A stretch of DNA of 64,000 nt. It comes from Austwickia sp040006675. Lineage in GTDB: Bacteria > Actinomycetota > Actinomycetes > Actinomycetales > Dermatophilaceae. Location: NCBI GenBank assembly GCA_040006675.1, contig JBDTWM010000001.1, positions 22,080 to 86,079 on the forward strand, given 5' to 3'. The notes under the pieces were generated by a model that saw only the letters and a program-made list of their open reading frames with translations, did not search any database and was not told the origin of the DNA. The position numbers and the translations under genes were made by a program. Below, piece by piece: positions 1 to 8,953 of this stretch (the first letter of the stretch is position 1; the number at the start of each line of letters is the position of its first letter).

Positions 1-639
1 GACGGCGAGCTCGCGCAGGAGGTCGACGTTGGCGGCGGCGTCGCCCGTGAATACTGCCGACCCGGCCACGAAGGCATTCGCACCCGCCCGGACACACGTC
101 CCGATGGTGTCGGGCGACACGCCGCCATCTACCTGGACCCACACGTCACGGCCCGTACGTGCGACATCCTCACGCACCTGAGTGACTTTGGGCATCATGT
201 CAGCCATGAACGACTGGCCGCCGAAACCCGGCTCGACGGTCATCACCAGGACCATGTCGATCTCGGGCAGCAGGGTGGCGTAGGGCGCCCACGGAGTGCC
301 CGGCTTCACCGAGATGCCGGCCCGCGCGCCGCGCTCTCGGATGGCCCGAGCGGTCGCGACGGGATCGTGCGCACCCTCGACGTGGAACGTCACCATCGCT
401 GCGCCCGCCTCCACGTAGTCCAGCGCCCAGCGGTCCGGGTCGTCGATCATCAGGTGGCAGTCGAGTGGCAGGGGGCTGACTTTCGCCAGAGACGTCACGA
501 CCGGCGGCCCGATGGTGAGGTTTGGCACGAAGTGGCCGTCCATGACGTCCACGTGGGCCCAGTCGGCGTTGCGAATCGTTTCTAGCGCGGCCTGCAGGTT
601 GGCGAAGTCGGCGGACAGAATGCTCGGGCAGATCAGCAC
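1..639 (-). CDS. rpe: Ribulose-phosphate 3-epimerase, C-terminus cut by window edge
   Basis: Interconverts ribulose 5-phosphate and xylulose 5-phosphate in the pentose phosphate pathway. The minus strand reads LICPSILSADFANLQ at the N-terminus, then HVDVMDGHFVPNLTIGP, DCHLMI and MTVEPGFGGQSF, all hallmarks of the TIM-barrel epimerase with its metal-binding His and Asp residues. About 213 residues are visible and the C-terminal end lies beyond position 1. The start is placed at a GTG because an in-frame TAG lies four codons upstream and the conserved ICPSILSAD begins right after it. It follows rsmB with a gap of about 120 bases, the usual actinobacterial order fmt-rsmB-rpe. Confidence 0.93.
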   Translation of the reverse strand, partial: MLICPSILSADFANLQAALETIRNADWAHVDVMDGHFVPNLTIGPPVVTSLAKVSPLPLDCHLMIDDPDRWALDYVEAGAAMVTFHVEGAHDPVATARAIRERGARAGISVKPGTPWAPYATLLPEIDMVLVMTVEPGFGGQSFMADMMPKVTQVREDVARTGRDVWVQVDGGVSPDTIGTCVRAGANAFVAGSAVFTGDAAANVDLLRELAV

Positions 640-762
640 CCGGCCAGCCTAACCATCGCCACCTGGAGCGGGCCACTGGCCGCACGACCCTGCGACGGTC
701 GCGGTTGTGGGCACGGCCAGGGCCATGGCCGCAAAACCGAGTCGGCTGACAGCAGCACGCGC

Positions 763-2373
763 TCACGCCGTGCGGCGCAGCAGCGCCGCGAACATCCCGT
801 CGGTGCCGTGCAGGTGTGGCCACAGCTGCACATACGGCGCCGTGCCCGTGTCCGGCAGCTCCCCCACCGCTACGGCCCGGAACGCCTCCGCCGTGTCCAG
901 CATCTGCACGCCTAATCCCCGGGCCTGCGCGCGTCCTACCGCGTCCTGCACGACGTAGCGCGTCTCGGCCAGATGCGGACTGCACGTCGCGTACAGCACG
1001 ACCCCGCCCGGCCGGACTGCCGCCAGCGCCGAGTCGAGCAGTTCCCCCTGCAGGGCGGTCAGTCCTGGGAGATCCTGCGCCGCTCGACGCCACCGCGCCT
1101 CGGGCCTGCGGCGCAACGCACCGAGCCCCGTGCATGGTGCGTCGACGAGCACCCGGTCGTACGAAGCGGGTTCGAGAACGCCGAGCTCACGTCCGTCGCC
1201 CACGCCGACATAGACGTCGGCCCCCGCCTCGGCTGTCGCCCGCACCGACTGGCGGACGAGCTGGGCGCGGTGCTCGCTGACGTCGTTGGCGAAGAGCGTC
1301 GCCCCACGCTGGCGGGCGAGCGCCGCGAGCAGTCCCGCTTTGCCGCCGGGGCCGGCGCACAGGTCCAACCACCGCTCCCCCACCAGGTCTCCACCCGAAC
1401 CGTCGGTCGCTTCGAGCGATCCGGCGGTGTCTGGCGTCCCGGTGTCTGGCGTCCCGGCGGCGTCGAGGCTCCCGGCGTCGGGCGTCCGGGCCGGCGCGAC
1501 GTCGACCGCGACCAAGGCGAGAGCGACGAGTTGGCTCGCTTCGTCCTGCACCGCCGCCCGTCCCTGGCGCACGGCTGCCAGCGCCCCCGGGTCTCCTCCC
1601 TCGGCGAGCACGGCGGCCGTGGGGGCGAGCGCCCCGGGTCGCGCACCGGCGGTGCGCACCTCGTCGATGTCGGTCAGCCCCGGTCGCAGCGCCAGCGTCA
1701 CGCGTGGCGCGGCATTGTCGGCGTCCAACAGGCAGCGCAGGTCCGCGTCGACCGTCTCCGGTACGGACGCCCCGTGGCCCAACAGGGCAGCGCGCAGAGC
1801 CCGGACGATCCACGCAGGGTGGCTGGTGACGGTCGCAAGCCGCGCCTCCTGCGTGGCATCGGCGGGCGCCACCTCCGCCAGCCACTCGTCGCGGGAACGT
1901 TCCGTGATTCGGTGCAGCGCCGCGTTGACCAGACCCGCGACCCCCTGGCCCCGGGTCTGCCGCGCCAACGCGACCGTCGAGTCGCAGGCGGCATGCGCCG
2001 GTACTCGCATCCCCAGCAGCTGGTGCGCGCCGAGGCGTAACACGTCCAGCACGGCGGGTTCGAGCGCGTCGAGCGGGCGTCCCGCAGCCACTTCGATGAT
2101 CGGGTCGTACAGGCCGCGCATCCGCGTGGCCCCGTACGTGAGCTCCGTCGCGAAGGCCGCGTCGCGTCCCGTCACTCGGGCCTGCCGGAGCCGGCTGGGC
2201 AGCTCCAAGTTGGTGTAGGCGCCGTCGTCGACGGCCCGCAGCACCTCGTACGCGACGAGCCGCGCGGGGTCAGCCGCGCGGGTGCGCTGAGCGGGTTGGG
2301 TCAGCGACCGGCGGCGGGGCCCGCGACGTCCGGTCGGGGGTGGGCGCGAAGGCTCGCGGGAAGGCTGGGTCAT
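763..2373 (-). CDS. rsmB: 16S rRNA m5C methyltransferase RsmB/Fmu family
   Basis: SAM-dependent cytosine-5 methyltransferase acting on 16S rRNA, about 536 residues. The N-terminal third is a NusB-like RNA-binding domain (RLVAYEVLRAVDDGAYTN onward). The catalytic half carries motif I LDLCAGPGGKAGLL, motif IV DAPCTGLGALRRRPE and motif VI YATCSPH, so both catalytic cysteines are present. The ATG at 2373 is preferred over upstream codons because it overlaps the fmt stop as ATGA. About 40 residues of Ala/Gly/Thr/Asp-rich sequence, partly from a 15-bp tandem repeat, are inserted just before motif I, where family members normally have a short link. Confidence 0.92.
   Translation of the reverse strand: MTQPSREPSRPPPTGRRGPRRRSLTQPAQRTRAADPARLVAYEVLRAVDDGAYTNLELPSRLRQARVTGRDAAFATELTYGATRMRGLYDPIIEVAAGRPLDALEPAVLDVLRLGAHQLLGMRVPAHAACDSTVALARQTRGQGVAGLVNAALHRITERSRDEWLAEVAPADATQEARLATVTSHPAWIVRALRAALLGHGASVPETVDADLRCLLDADNAAPRVTLALRPGLTDIDEVRTAGARPGALAPTAAVLAEGGDPGALAAVRQGRAAVQDEASQLVALALVAVDVAPARTPDAGSLDAAGTPDTGTPDTAGSLEATDGSGGDLVGERWLDLCAGPGGKAGLLAALARQRGATLFANDVSEHRAQLVRQSVRATAEAGADVYVGVGDGRELGVLEPASYDRVLVDAPCTGLGALRRRPEARWRRAAQDLPGLTALQGELLDSALAAVRPGGVVLYATCSPHLAETRYVVQDAVGRAQARGLGVQMLDTAEAFRAVAVGELPDTGTAPYVQLWPHLHGTDGMFAALLRRTA
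1425..1454 (-). repeat. 15-bp tandem repeat inside rsmB
   Basis: Two exact copies of cggtgtctggcgtcc lie side by side and encode a TPDTG/TPDTA-like stretch in the linker before methyltransferase motif I. The repeat keeps the reading frame, which suggests recent in-frame duplication in a tolerant linker. Confidence 0.8.
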
Positions 2374-3326
2374 GCGGAGTCGGCCCCGTCCGAAGCGAAG
2401 CCCTCGCCGGGTTCGATCCGCGCGCCGCGCGCCCAATCAGGGGCGGGCATCGGCCGCTTGCCCGGCACCTGGACCTCGCCGAGCCTCACGGGCGTCGTCG
2501 CGGTGCCCGTGAGCACCTCGTGGCGCGTCACCAGGAGTCGGCCGGGAGGCACGGCGTCGCGCGCCTCTCCCAGCGCGAGCGGCCGCACCGGCCCGAGCTT
2601 GACGCGCTGGCCGCGGAAGACGGTCCACGCGCCGGGCGCCGGCGTGCACCCTCGAATGCGGCGGTCGACCCCCAACGCCGGGTCGTTCCACCGGATTCGG
2701 GCGTCGTCGACACTCACTTTGGGCGCGAGGGTGATCCCGTCGACCGGCTGCGGCACGGGTTCGACCCGGCCGTCCTGGACAGCATCCAGACTCGCCACCA
2801 GCAGATCGGCACCCGCGCGGGCGAGGCGGTCGAGCAGCGTACCGGCCGTGTCGTCAGGGCGGACCTCCTCGGTCATCGTTCCGAGCACCGGGCCGCAGTC
2901 CAGGCCGTCCTCGATGACGAACGTGGTGGCCCCGGTGACGTCGTCGCCCGCGATCAGCGCTCGTTGAACGGGGGCGGCACCGCGCCAGGCGGGCAGCAAG
3001 GAGAAGTGCAGGTTGATCCAACCGTGGACAGGCACGTCGAGGAGGGCGCGCGGCAAGATCTGTCCGTATGCGACGACGGCGCATACGTCGGCGCGCAGCC
3101 GCTCGACCTGCGAGGCCAGCTCCGGGTCCTTGGCAGAGGCAGGAGCGAGGACGGGCACCCCCGCGCTCATCGCCCGCTTCTTGACCGAGCTGGGGCGCAG
3201 CGCGCGGCCACGCCCGGACGGGGCATCTGGGCGCGTGAGCACGGCCACCACCTCGTGGGAGGAGGCGAGCAACGCGTCGAGGGAGGGCACTGCCACCTCT
3301 GGCGTGCCGGCGAAGACGACCCGCAT
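2370..3326 (-). CDS. fmt: Methionyl-tRNA formyltransferase
   Basis: Transfers the formyl group from 10-formyl-tetrahydrofolate to initiator Met-tRNA. The 318-residue product matches the family's usual length. It begins with VVFAGTPEVAVPSLDALL and carries the signature NLHFSLLPAWRGAAPVQ, including the catalytic His and the SLLP loop; DGLDCGPVL and the C-terminal OB-like domain follow. It starts six bases after the def stop and its own stop overlaps the rsmB start, so def, fmt and rsmB form one unit: def removes from nascent proteins the formyl group that fmt adds to the initiator tRNA. Confidence 0.96.
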   Translation of the reverse strand: MRVVFAGTPEVAVPSLDALLASSHEVVAVLTRPDAPSGRGRALRPSSVKKRAMSAGVPVLAPASAKDPELASQVERLRADVCAVVAYGQILPRALLDVPVHGWINLHFSLLPAWRGAAPVQRALIAGDDVTGATTFVIEDGLDCGPVLGTMTEEVRPDDTAGTLLDRLARAGADLLVASLDAVQDGRVEPVPQPVDGITLAPKVSVDDARIRWNDPALGVDRRIRGCTPAPGAWTVFRGQRVKLGPVRPLALGEARDAVPPGRLLVTRHEVLTGTATTPVRLGEVQVPGKRPMPAPDWARGARIEPGEGFASDGADSA

Positions 3327-3332
3327 CGCCGC

Positions 3333-3878
3333 CTACATGCCCAGACCGAAGGTGGAGTGCGGGCTGATCTTGACCGTGGCGGGCGGCCCGCCGGCCCACT
3401 CGGTCGCCCGGATCTCCTTCATGACCAAGCGCCGCTGCGCCTTGTCCATCCGGTCGATGAACAGCACGCCATCGAGATGGTCGGTCTCGTGCTGGATGCA
3501 CCGCGCCAGCAGCTCGCTGCCCTCGATGGTGACCGGGTCCCCGTACATGTTCATGCCCTGGGCGGCCACCCGCATCGCACGCGGCGTGTCGCAATAGATG
3601 CCTGGGAAGGACAAGCATCCCTCCTCGCCCTCCTGCATCTCCTCGGACAGCTCAAGCACGGGGTTGCACAGGTGACCGAGCTCGTCATCGACCCACCAGG
3701 TGAAAACTCGCAGGCCCACTCCGATCTGCGGGGCCGCCAGCCCGGCGCCGGGCGCCTCACGCATCGTGTCGGTGAGATCCGCCACGAGTCGGCGCAGTTC
3801 TTTGTCGAAGTCGACGACGGGCTCCGCGGGGGTGCGCAGCACCGGGTCGCCGAAGAGGCGGATGTCCTTGACAGCCAC
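3333..3878 (-). CDS. def: Peptide deformylase
   Basis: Metal-dependent hydrolase that removes N-formyl from new proteins. All three family motifs are visible in 181 residues: GAGLAAPQIG (motif 1), EGCLSFPGI (motif 2, metal Cys) and QHETDHLDG (motif 3, two metal His and catalytic Glu). The start is GTG, giving MAVKDIRLFGDPVLR. The third residue of motif 3 is Thr where Tyr or Asn is common, which is tolerated in the family. It is first in the tight def-fmt-rsmB group. Confidence 0.96.
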   Translation of the reverse strand: MAVKDIRLFGDPVLRTPAEPVVDFDKELRRLVADLTDTMREAPGAGLAAPQIGVGLRVFTWWVDDELGHLCNPVLELSEEMQEGEEGCLSFPGIYCDTPRAMRVAAQGMNMYGDPVTIEGSELLARCIQHETDHLDGVLFIDRMDKAQRRLVMKEIRATEWAGGPPATVKISPHSTFGLGM

Positions 3879-3916
3879 AGTGTTCCTTCGCTGGTGGGAA
3901 GCGTGGTGCCCCCAGT

Positions 3917-5374
3917 CTACGACGTCCTCGGCGAGTGCTCGCCGCCGCGACCGCGCGTCCGGCCGTGCTCTGGCGCCGATCCGGGACGCTGCGCCTGCGG
4001 GTTCACCGGTTGACCGCCGCGGTCCCGCGCCCCTCGGCCGTCGTGGCGGCGCCTGCGGGGGTGCCCGCCTGGAGCGTCCGTCCCAGGCGGGCTCTCGTCC
4101 GGCGGGGTGGCCTCAGGCTGCGGGATGGAATCCGGTCCTGGGCTGAAATCGACCTCCGGCCGCCGCAAGGCGCGCACCGCCGGGACGGCGAGGGTGCAGG
4201 CCAGCACCAGGATGAAAACCCACCCGGACCACCAGATCACACCCCGTACCTGCTCGCCTGCCGCCAGGGGCCCCACCGCGAGCTGCCCGACCGGGATCCC
4301 GACGAAGGAGCCGACGGAATCGTACGCGCTGACGCGGGAGAGGTACCGCTCTGGAATGTGCTCGTGGATGGCCGTTTGCCACGTGATCATGAAGACCTGC
4401 ACGCCCGCGCCGGCCAAGAAGGCCGCCACGACCAGCACGCCGAGCGACGCACCGGCTCCGAGGGCGAAGAGCGGCAGCGCCAGCAGCATCATGGCCGGAA
4501 TCCCCCACCTCAGGGGATGGACGACCCGGGCGCGGAGCATGACGAGCGTGAACACCAGCAGGCCCACCGCCTCGGCGGAGAGCGCGAGGCCCCAGCCACG
4601 CTCCCCCACCTGCGGAAGCTGCAATGCGGCCACCGGCCCGAGAGTGCTCCACGCCCCCGCGTGGATCGCCATGAGGATGCCGCAGGCGACGACGACGACC
4701 CACAGCCAGGTGGCCCCGACGAAAACGTCCCAGCCGGAGCGCAACTGGGACAGCAGAGAATGGGACTCCTCCGGCGCGGCAGGGGCGGGCAGCCGGATGG
4801 GCATGATGCACGCCGCCGCGACCACCCAGGTGAGCGCGTCGACCAGCAGGGCCCAGCCGGGGCCCACCGTCACCACGAGGAGCGCAGCGGACGTCGGGCC
4901 AAGGACGGCCAGTCCGCCACGGGTGAAGGCCAGCAGCGCGTTCGCCTGCTGCAGGTGACATCTCGCGACCAGTTGAGGGACAACGCCGAGGATGGCGGGC
5001 ATCGTGAACGCGGTCACCGCTCCGTTGCACGCCTCGAGGACGATCAGTTGCCACAGCTCGGCCTGACCCGTGATCACCAGACAAGCGGCTGCGCCCTGGG
5101 TCAGCGCGGAGCCCAGGTGAGAGACGATCAGCACCCGTGAACGGGGGAATCGGTCGGCGACGACGCCGCCGACGAGGAGCAGCAGGACGAGAGGGATGCT
5201 CCGGGCCGCGAGCACTTGACCAAGGGCCGCCGGGGACGACGTGACGTGGAGGACCGCGAACACCAGGGCCACTGGCGCCATGGCCGACCCGGCGGTCGAG
5301 ATCAGCCTCGCGGCGAAAAACCACCGGAAGGCGGGGTCGCGCAGCGGCGAAAGCGCAGCACTACTCCCCTCCAC
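3917..5374 (-). CDS. MFS exporter
   Basis: Predicted 12-helix major facilitator of about 485 residues resembling EntS/multidrug-type exporters; the substrate is unknown. Hydrophobic segments run along the whole chain, with the MFS loop VADRFPRSRVLIVSH between helices 2 and 3. The C-terminal 75 residues are hydrophilic, Pro/Arg-rich and probably cytoplasmic and disordered. I start at the GTG at 5374 because AAGGAG lies five bases upstream (5380-5385 on the plus strand) and family homology begins there; an in-frame TTG at 5431 would add 19 unremarkable residues. It lies between priA and def, unrelated in function. Confidence 0.85.
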   Translation of the reverse strand: MEGSSAALSPLRDPAFRWFFAARLISTAGSAMAPVALVFAVLHVTSSPAALGQVLAARSIPLVLLLLVGGVVADRFPRSRVLIVSHLGSALTQGAAACLVITGQAELWQLIVLEACNGAVTAFTMPAILGVVPQLVARCHLQQANALLAFTRGGLAVLGPTSAALLVVTVGPGWALLVDALTWVVAAACIMPIRLPAPAAPEESHSLLSQLRSGWDVFVGATWLWVVVVACGILMAIHAGAWSTLGPVAALQLPQVGERGWGLALSAEAVGLLVFTLVMLRARVVHPLRWGIPAMMLLALPLFALGAGASLGVLVVAAFLAGAGVQVFMITWQTAIHEHIPERYLSRVSAYDSVGSFVGIPVGQLAVGPLAAGEQVRGVIWWSGWVFILVLACTLAVPAVRALRRPEVDFSPGPDSIPQPEATPPDESPPGTDAPGGHPRRRRHDGRGARDRGGQPVNPQAQRPGSAPEHGRTRGRGGEHSPRTS

Positions 5375-5448
5375 GGCGGCTCCTTGGAAACTCGCAAACG
5401 GCGATGATGACAGGTCCAGTTCACCTGACAATAACCCCGAACGAGCTC

Positions 5449-7479
5449 TCAGCGACCAGTACGCATCGTTCCGATCCGCACAACGACCGGATCAATATCC
5501 TTGCGGGCGCTACGAATTCCCTTCGCGGCCAGGAGGGCGGCCGCCACCTGGCCGCCCCGTGCGCGCGGTGCGCGCAGCAGCAGCTGCCAGTCGGCACCGC
5601 CCGGAATCGGGAGCGGACCGAGGCGCTCGACACCCTCCGGCAGGGTGGCCGCGTCCAGCAGGGACTGCAGGCCGTGCCGGGCACCGCACAGCGTCGCCAT
5701 CCAGCCCGCCGGGGGCAGGTCGAGCTCGGCCCGCTCCGCGAGTTCCCGCGCGGCGAACCACTCCGGCGCCCACCGCACCAGGGCTTCGACCGTCGGCACC
5801 GTCACCCCCTCGGGGGCGCCCGCAAGCACCACGCGCGCCCTCGGCCGCGCGAGCGCTGCGGCCCCGAGCCACCGCCGCAGCGCCTCTTCTCCCGCATCGA
5901 GTTCGGGGCGGTCCAAGCTCGCCCAGGCGTCGAGCAGCAACACCGCCGCATACCCGCCCTCGGCCACCGGTTCCGCCCCCGGGGTCGCGATCACCAGCGC
6001 GGGCCGCGCGTCGACGCTGTCCCGGACGTGGTCGCCGGACGACGTCTCGACGCGCGTACCGGGGAACGCCCTGCCCAGCTCCTCCGCGGTGCGCCGCTCC
6101 CCCACGACGCGGCTGCGAAGACGTGCGTCGCCGCAGGTGGGGCAGACGTACGCCGCCGCTTTGGCACCACACCGTCGGCAGATCGGCGGCCCGGCGGCAG
6201 CCTCCAGTCCCAACGGCCCCGCGCACACCGAGCATCGGGCCGGCCGGTGACACGTACGACAGGACACACCCGGCAGGTAGCCGCGCCGGGGCACCTGGAC
6301 GAGCACCGGCCCCTCCGCGAGCGCGTCATGCGTCGCGCGCCAGGCGGCCGCAGGCAGGTGCGCGTGGGCCGCCGGGCCGTCGCGATACTCGTCGGCGCCC
6401 TCTCCCGACACGTGAACGCGCGGCGCGACGCCCCGACGCGACACAGCCTCGGGAAGCACCTCTCGAAGCAGCCCATCCTCGATCGCCAGCTGGGTGTGCG
6501 CGGTGCGTGAGAACCCCCCGACCAGCGCGGCGGCCCCCGCGAGGGCGGCGTGAGCGCGCAGCACGGCACGGGCATGCGGGTACGGGGCCCGCGGCTCCTC
6601 GTACGCGTCGTCGCCGTCGTCCCACCAGGCGACCAGCCCCAGGTCGGCCACCGGGGCGAAGGCGGCGGAGCGCGTGCCCGCGACGCAGCGCACGTGGCCG
6701 CGCAGCACCTTGAGCCACGCCGTGTATCGGGCCTGGGGGCCCTGAGCCGCGGACAGCGTCACGTGCGCGTCGGGGCCGACCGCGACGATCAGCGCGGCTT
6801 CGACGCGCCGCAGATCACGAGCATCGGGCACCACCAGCAGCGCACCGCGCCCGCTCGCCAGCGTCGCCGCGGCCGCCTGCGCGAGTGCGGTGGGCCAGTC
6901 GTGCGCATCATCGCGGCACGGCAATGCGGTCCACGCCGCCGAAGGCGACTCCCCCGCAGCGAGGCGTCGCAAGAGGCTGTCGCCAGCCGGGTAGCCCCGC
7001 CAGGCGTCACCGTTCGGGTAGCCCTGCCCTGCGTCGCCGGCCGACGCGGGGACGACCGGGCCCCCTGCGCTCCCCGGCGCCGTGACGGCTACCGCCGCGG
7101 CGTCCAGGGCACGTTCGGCGCGGGCGTGGCGCGGAGGGATCGCGAGCCGCAGCACGTCGGAGAGGGTCCCCACGTGTTCGTCGGCGACCTGACGACACAG
7201 ATCCGCGAGGCGGGGGGTGAGGACCGGTTCGGGGCTCACGACGCGACGCAAGGGCGTCAGCCGTCCCTCATGGACGGGGGCGGCCCGCCGCGCCAGCACA
7301 TATCCGCTCACGTCGCGACCCGCGAACCGCACCTTCACGCGAACTCCCGGCACCGCGGTGTCGGAAAGCTCAGGAGGCACCGCGTAATCGAAGCCGCGGT
7401 CCAGGTGCGGCAACGGGACGTCAACCGCGACGACGGCCACCGGCAGCGCGACACCTGCGTCGTCTGGGTCGGCCGTCAT
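5449..7479 (-). CDS. priA: PriA-like primosomal protein N', helicase motifs degenerate
   Basis: Homolog of the replication-restart helicase PriA, about 676 residues. The N-terminal 3' DNA-binding domain is clear (VDVPLPHLDRGFDYAVP, GVRVKVRFAGRDVSGYVL), as are the zinc-ribbon cysteines (SCRTCHRPARCSVC and ICRRCGAKAAAYVCPTC). No Walker A P-loop is present, and the DEEH box position reads WWDDGDD, so ATP hydrolysis is unlikely. This matches the known actinobacterial PriA type annotated as a probable primosomal protein without helicase activity. The ATG at 7479 is preferred over upstream codons, which lie in a 15-bp tandem repeat. metK lies just upstream. Confidence 0.88.
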   Translation of the reverse strand: MTADPDDAGVALPVAVVAVDVPLPHLDRGFDYAVPPELSDTAVPGVRVKVRFAGRDVSGYVLARRAAPVHEGRLTPLRRVVSPEPVLTPRLADLCRQVADEHVGTLSDVLRLAIPPRHARAERALDAAAVAVTAPGSAGGPVVPASAGDAGQGYPNGDAWRGYPAGDSLLRRLAAGESPSAAWTALPCRDDAHDWPTALAQAAAATLASGRGALLVVPDARDLRRVEAALIVAVGPDAHVTLSAAQGPQARYTAWLKVLRGHVRCVAGTRSAAFAPVADLGLVAWWDDGDDAYEEPRAPYPHARAVLRAHAALAGAAALVGGFSRTAHTQLAIEDGLLREVLPEAVSRRGVAPRVHVSGEGADEYRDGPAAHAHLPAAAWRATHDALAEGPVLVQVPRRGYLPGVSCRTCHRPARCSVCAGPLGLEAAAGPPICRRCGAKAAAYVCPTCGDARLRSRVVGERRTAEELGRAFPGTRVETSSGDHVRDSVDARPALVIATPGAEPVAEGGYAAVLLLDAWASLDRPELDAGEEALRRWLGAAALARPRARVVLAGAPEGVTVPTVEALVRWAPEWFAARELAERAELDLPPAGWMATLCGARHGLQSLLDAATLPEGVERLGPLPIPGGADWQLLLRAPRARGGQVAAALLAAKGIRSARKDIDPVVVRIGTMRTGR

Positions 7480-7506
7480 GCCCGTACTACTACCGCATCC
7501 GACCGA

Positions 7507-7551
7507 CACGCGACGTTCAGGCACGCGACGTTCAGGCACGCGACGTCCGGC
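7507..7551. repeat. 15-bp tandem repeat between metK and priA
   Basis: Two exact copies of cacgcgacgttcagg (7507-7521, 7522-7536) and a third imperfect one (7537-7551) lie between the metK stop and the priA start. Read through from upstream they would encode PERRV repeats, which argues against the longer priA start. Confidence 0.8.
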
Positions 7552-7581
7552 TGACGTCAGGGGGCGCCACGCCGGCGGCGG

Positions 7582-8796
7582 TCAGCCGACCGCTCGGCGC
7601 AGGTCCTCCACCTTGTCGGTCTTCTCCCACGTGAACGCGTTGGTCAGGCCCGCGGCTCGGGTGCGCCCGAAGTGACCGTACGCGGCGGTCGCCTGGTAGA
7701 TCGGCCGGAGGAGGTCGAGCGCCTCGATGATCGCCGAGGGGCGCAGGTCGAACACCGAGGTGATGGCGTCCTGGATCTTCTCCGCCGGGATGCTCTCGGT
7801 GCCGAACGTCTCCACGTACAGCCCGACGGGCTGCGCCTTGCCGATCGCGTACGCCACCTGCACCTCGCAGCGCCGCGCCAGGCCGGCCGCCACCACATTT
7901 TTGGCGACCCAGCGCGTCGCGTACGCCGCGGAGCGGTCCACCTTGCTCGGATCCTTGCCGGAGAAGGCGCCGCCGCCGTGGCGGGCCATCCCGCCGTAGG
8001 TGTCGACGATGATCTTGCGGCCGGTCAGCCCTGCGTCGCCCATCGGGCCGCCGATCTCGAAGCGGCCGGTCGGGTTGATCAGCGTCCGGTAGTCGGACAC
8101 GTCCAGGGTGACGCCGGCGTGCCGCAGGTCCTGCAGCACCGGCGCGATGACGTATTGCTCCACGTCCGGGGCGAGCAAAGCTTCCAGGGAGACATCCGAC
8201 GCGTGCTGACTGGACACCACGACGGTGTCCAGCGCGACCGGTCGGTCTGCGTCGTAGGCGATCGTCACCATCGTCTTGCCGTCGGGGCGCAGGTAGGCCA
8301 TCTGTCCCGACTTGCGCACGGCCGTGAGTCGCTCGGCGAGCCGGTGGGCCAGGTGGATCGGCAGCGGCATCAGCTCGGGCGTGTCGTCACACGCGTATCC
8401 GAACATGAGCCCCTGGTCACCCGCGCCCTGCTTGTCGAGGGGGTCGACCCCGCCCGTGCGGTTCTCGTACGCGGTGTCGACGCCCTGGGCGATGTCGGCG
8501 CTCTGCTGACCGATGGAGATCTCGACGCCACACGTCCTCCCGTCGAAACCTTTGACCGAGCTGTCGTAGCCGATCCCGACGATCGTCTCGCGTACCAGAC
8601 GAGGGATGTCGACGTAGCCCACCGTGTCCACCTCGCCCGCCACGTGCACCAGCCCCGTGGTGACCAACGTCTCGACCGCGACCCGGGCGTGCGGGTCCTG
8701 TGCGAGCATCGCGTCCAGGATCGCGTCCGAGATCTGGTCACAGATCTTGTCCGGGTGGCCCTCGGTGACGGACTCGGACGTGAACAAGCGGGCCAC
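7582..8796 (-). CDS. metK: S-adenosylmethionine synthetase
   Basis: Makes SAM from methionine and ATP; about 404 residues, the usual length. Visible signatures are RLFTSESVTEGHPDKICDQ at the N-terminus (ATP-contacting His), the glycine-rich GGGAFSGKDPSKVDRSAAY loop, and KIIVDTYGGMARHG. The start is GTG at 8796, preceded by AGGAG at five-base spacing; an ATG overlapping it is out of frame. SAM made here feeds methyltransferases such as RsmB and TlyA in this window. No SAM riboswitch is apparent in the 157 bases upstream. Confidence 0.96.
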   Translation of the reverse strand: MARLFTSESVTEGHPDKICDQISDAILDAMLAQDPHARVAVETLVTTGLVHVAGEVDTVGYVDIPRLVRETIVGIGYDSSVKGFDGRTCGVEISIGQQSADIAQGVDTAYENRTGGVDPLDKQGAGDQGLMFGYACDDTPELMPLPIHLAHRLAERLTAVRKSGQMAYLRPDGKTMVTIAYDADRPVALDTVVVSSQHASDVSLEALLAPDVEQYVIAPVLQDLRHAGVTLDVSDYRTLINPTGRFEIGGPMGDAGLTGRKIIVDTYGGMARHGGGAFSGKDPSKVDRSAAYATRWVAKNVVAAGLARRCEVQVAYAIGKAQPVGLYVETFGTESIPAEKIQDAITSVFDLRPSAIIEALDLLRPIYQATAAYGHFGRTRAAGLTNAFTWEKTDKVEDLRRAVG

Positions 8797-8896
8797 ATAG
8801 ACTCCTAGCGAAAAGGTAGGCAACTCGCGCGACGACGCGCGGCGCCAGCACGACGTCCGGCCGCTGTCTGCCGAGACGTGTCAACGTGCGGGTCAC

Positions 8897-8902
8897 ATGC
8901 TA
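8897..8902 (-). promoter_or_regulatory. Possible extended -10 element for metK
   Basis: On the minus strand the sequence reads TGGTAGCAT about 100 bases before the metK start: a TAGCAT hexamer preceded by TGn. No convincing -35 is seen. This is a pattern match only. Confidence 0.25.
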
Positions 8903-8953
8903 CCAGCGGCGTTGTCCCGTCCTCCCGCAGCAAACCCCGTCGGCGCACGGGGG

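Noticed and set aside
8797..8953. SAM riboswitch before metK
   Set aside because: The 157 bases lack the conserved SAM-I or SAM-II/IV core patterns that I know.
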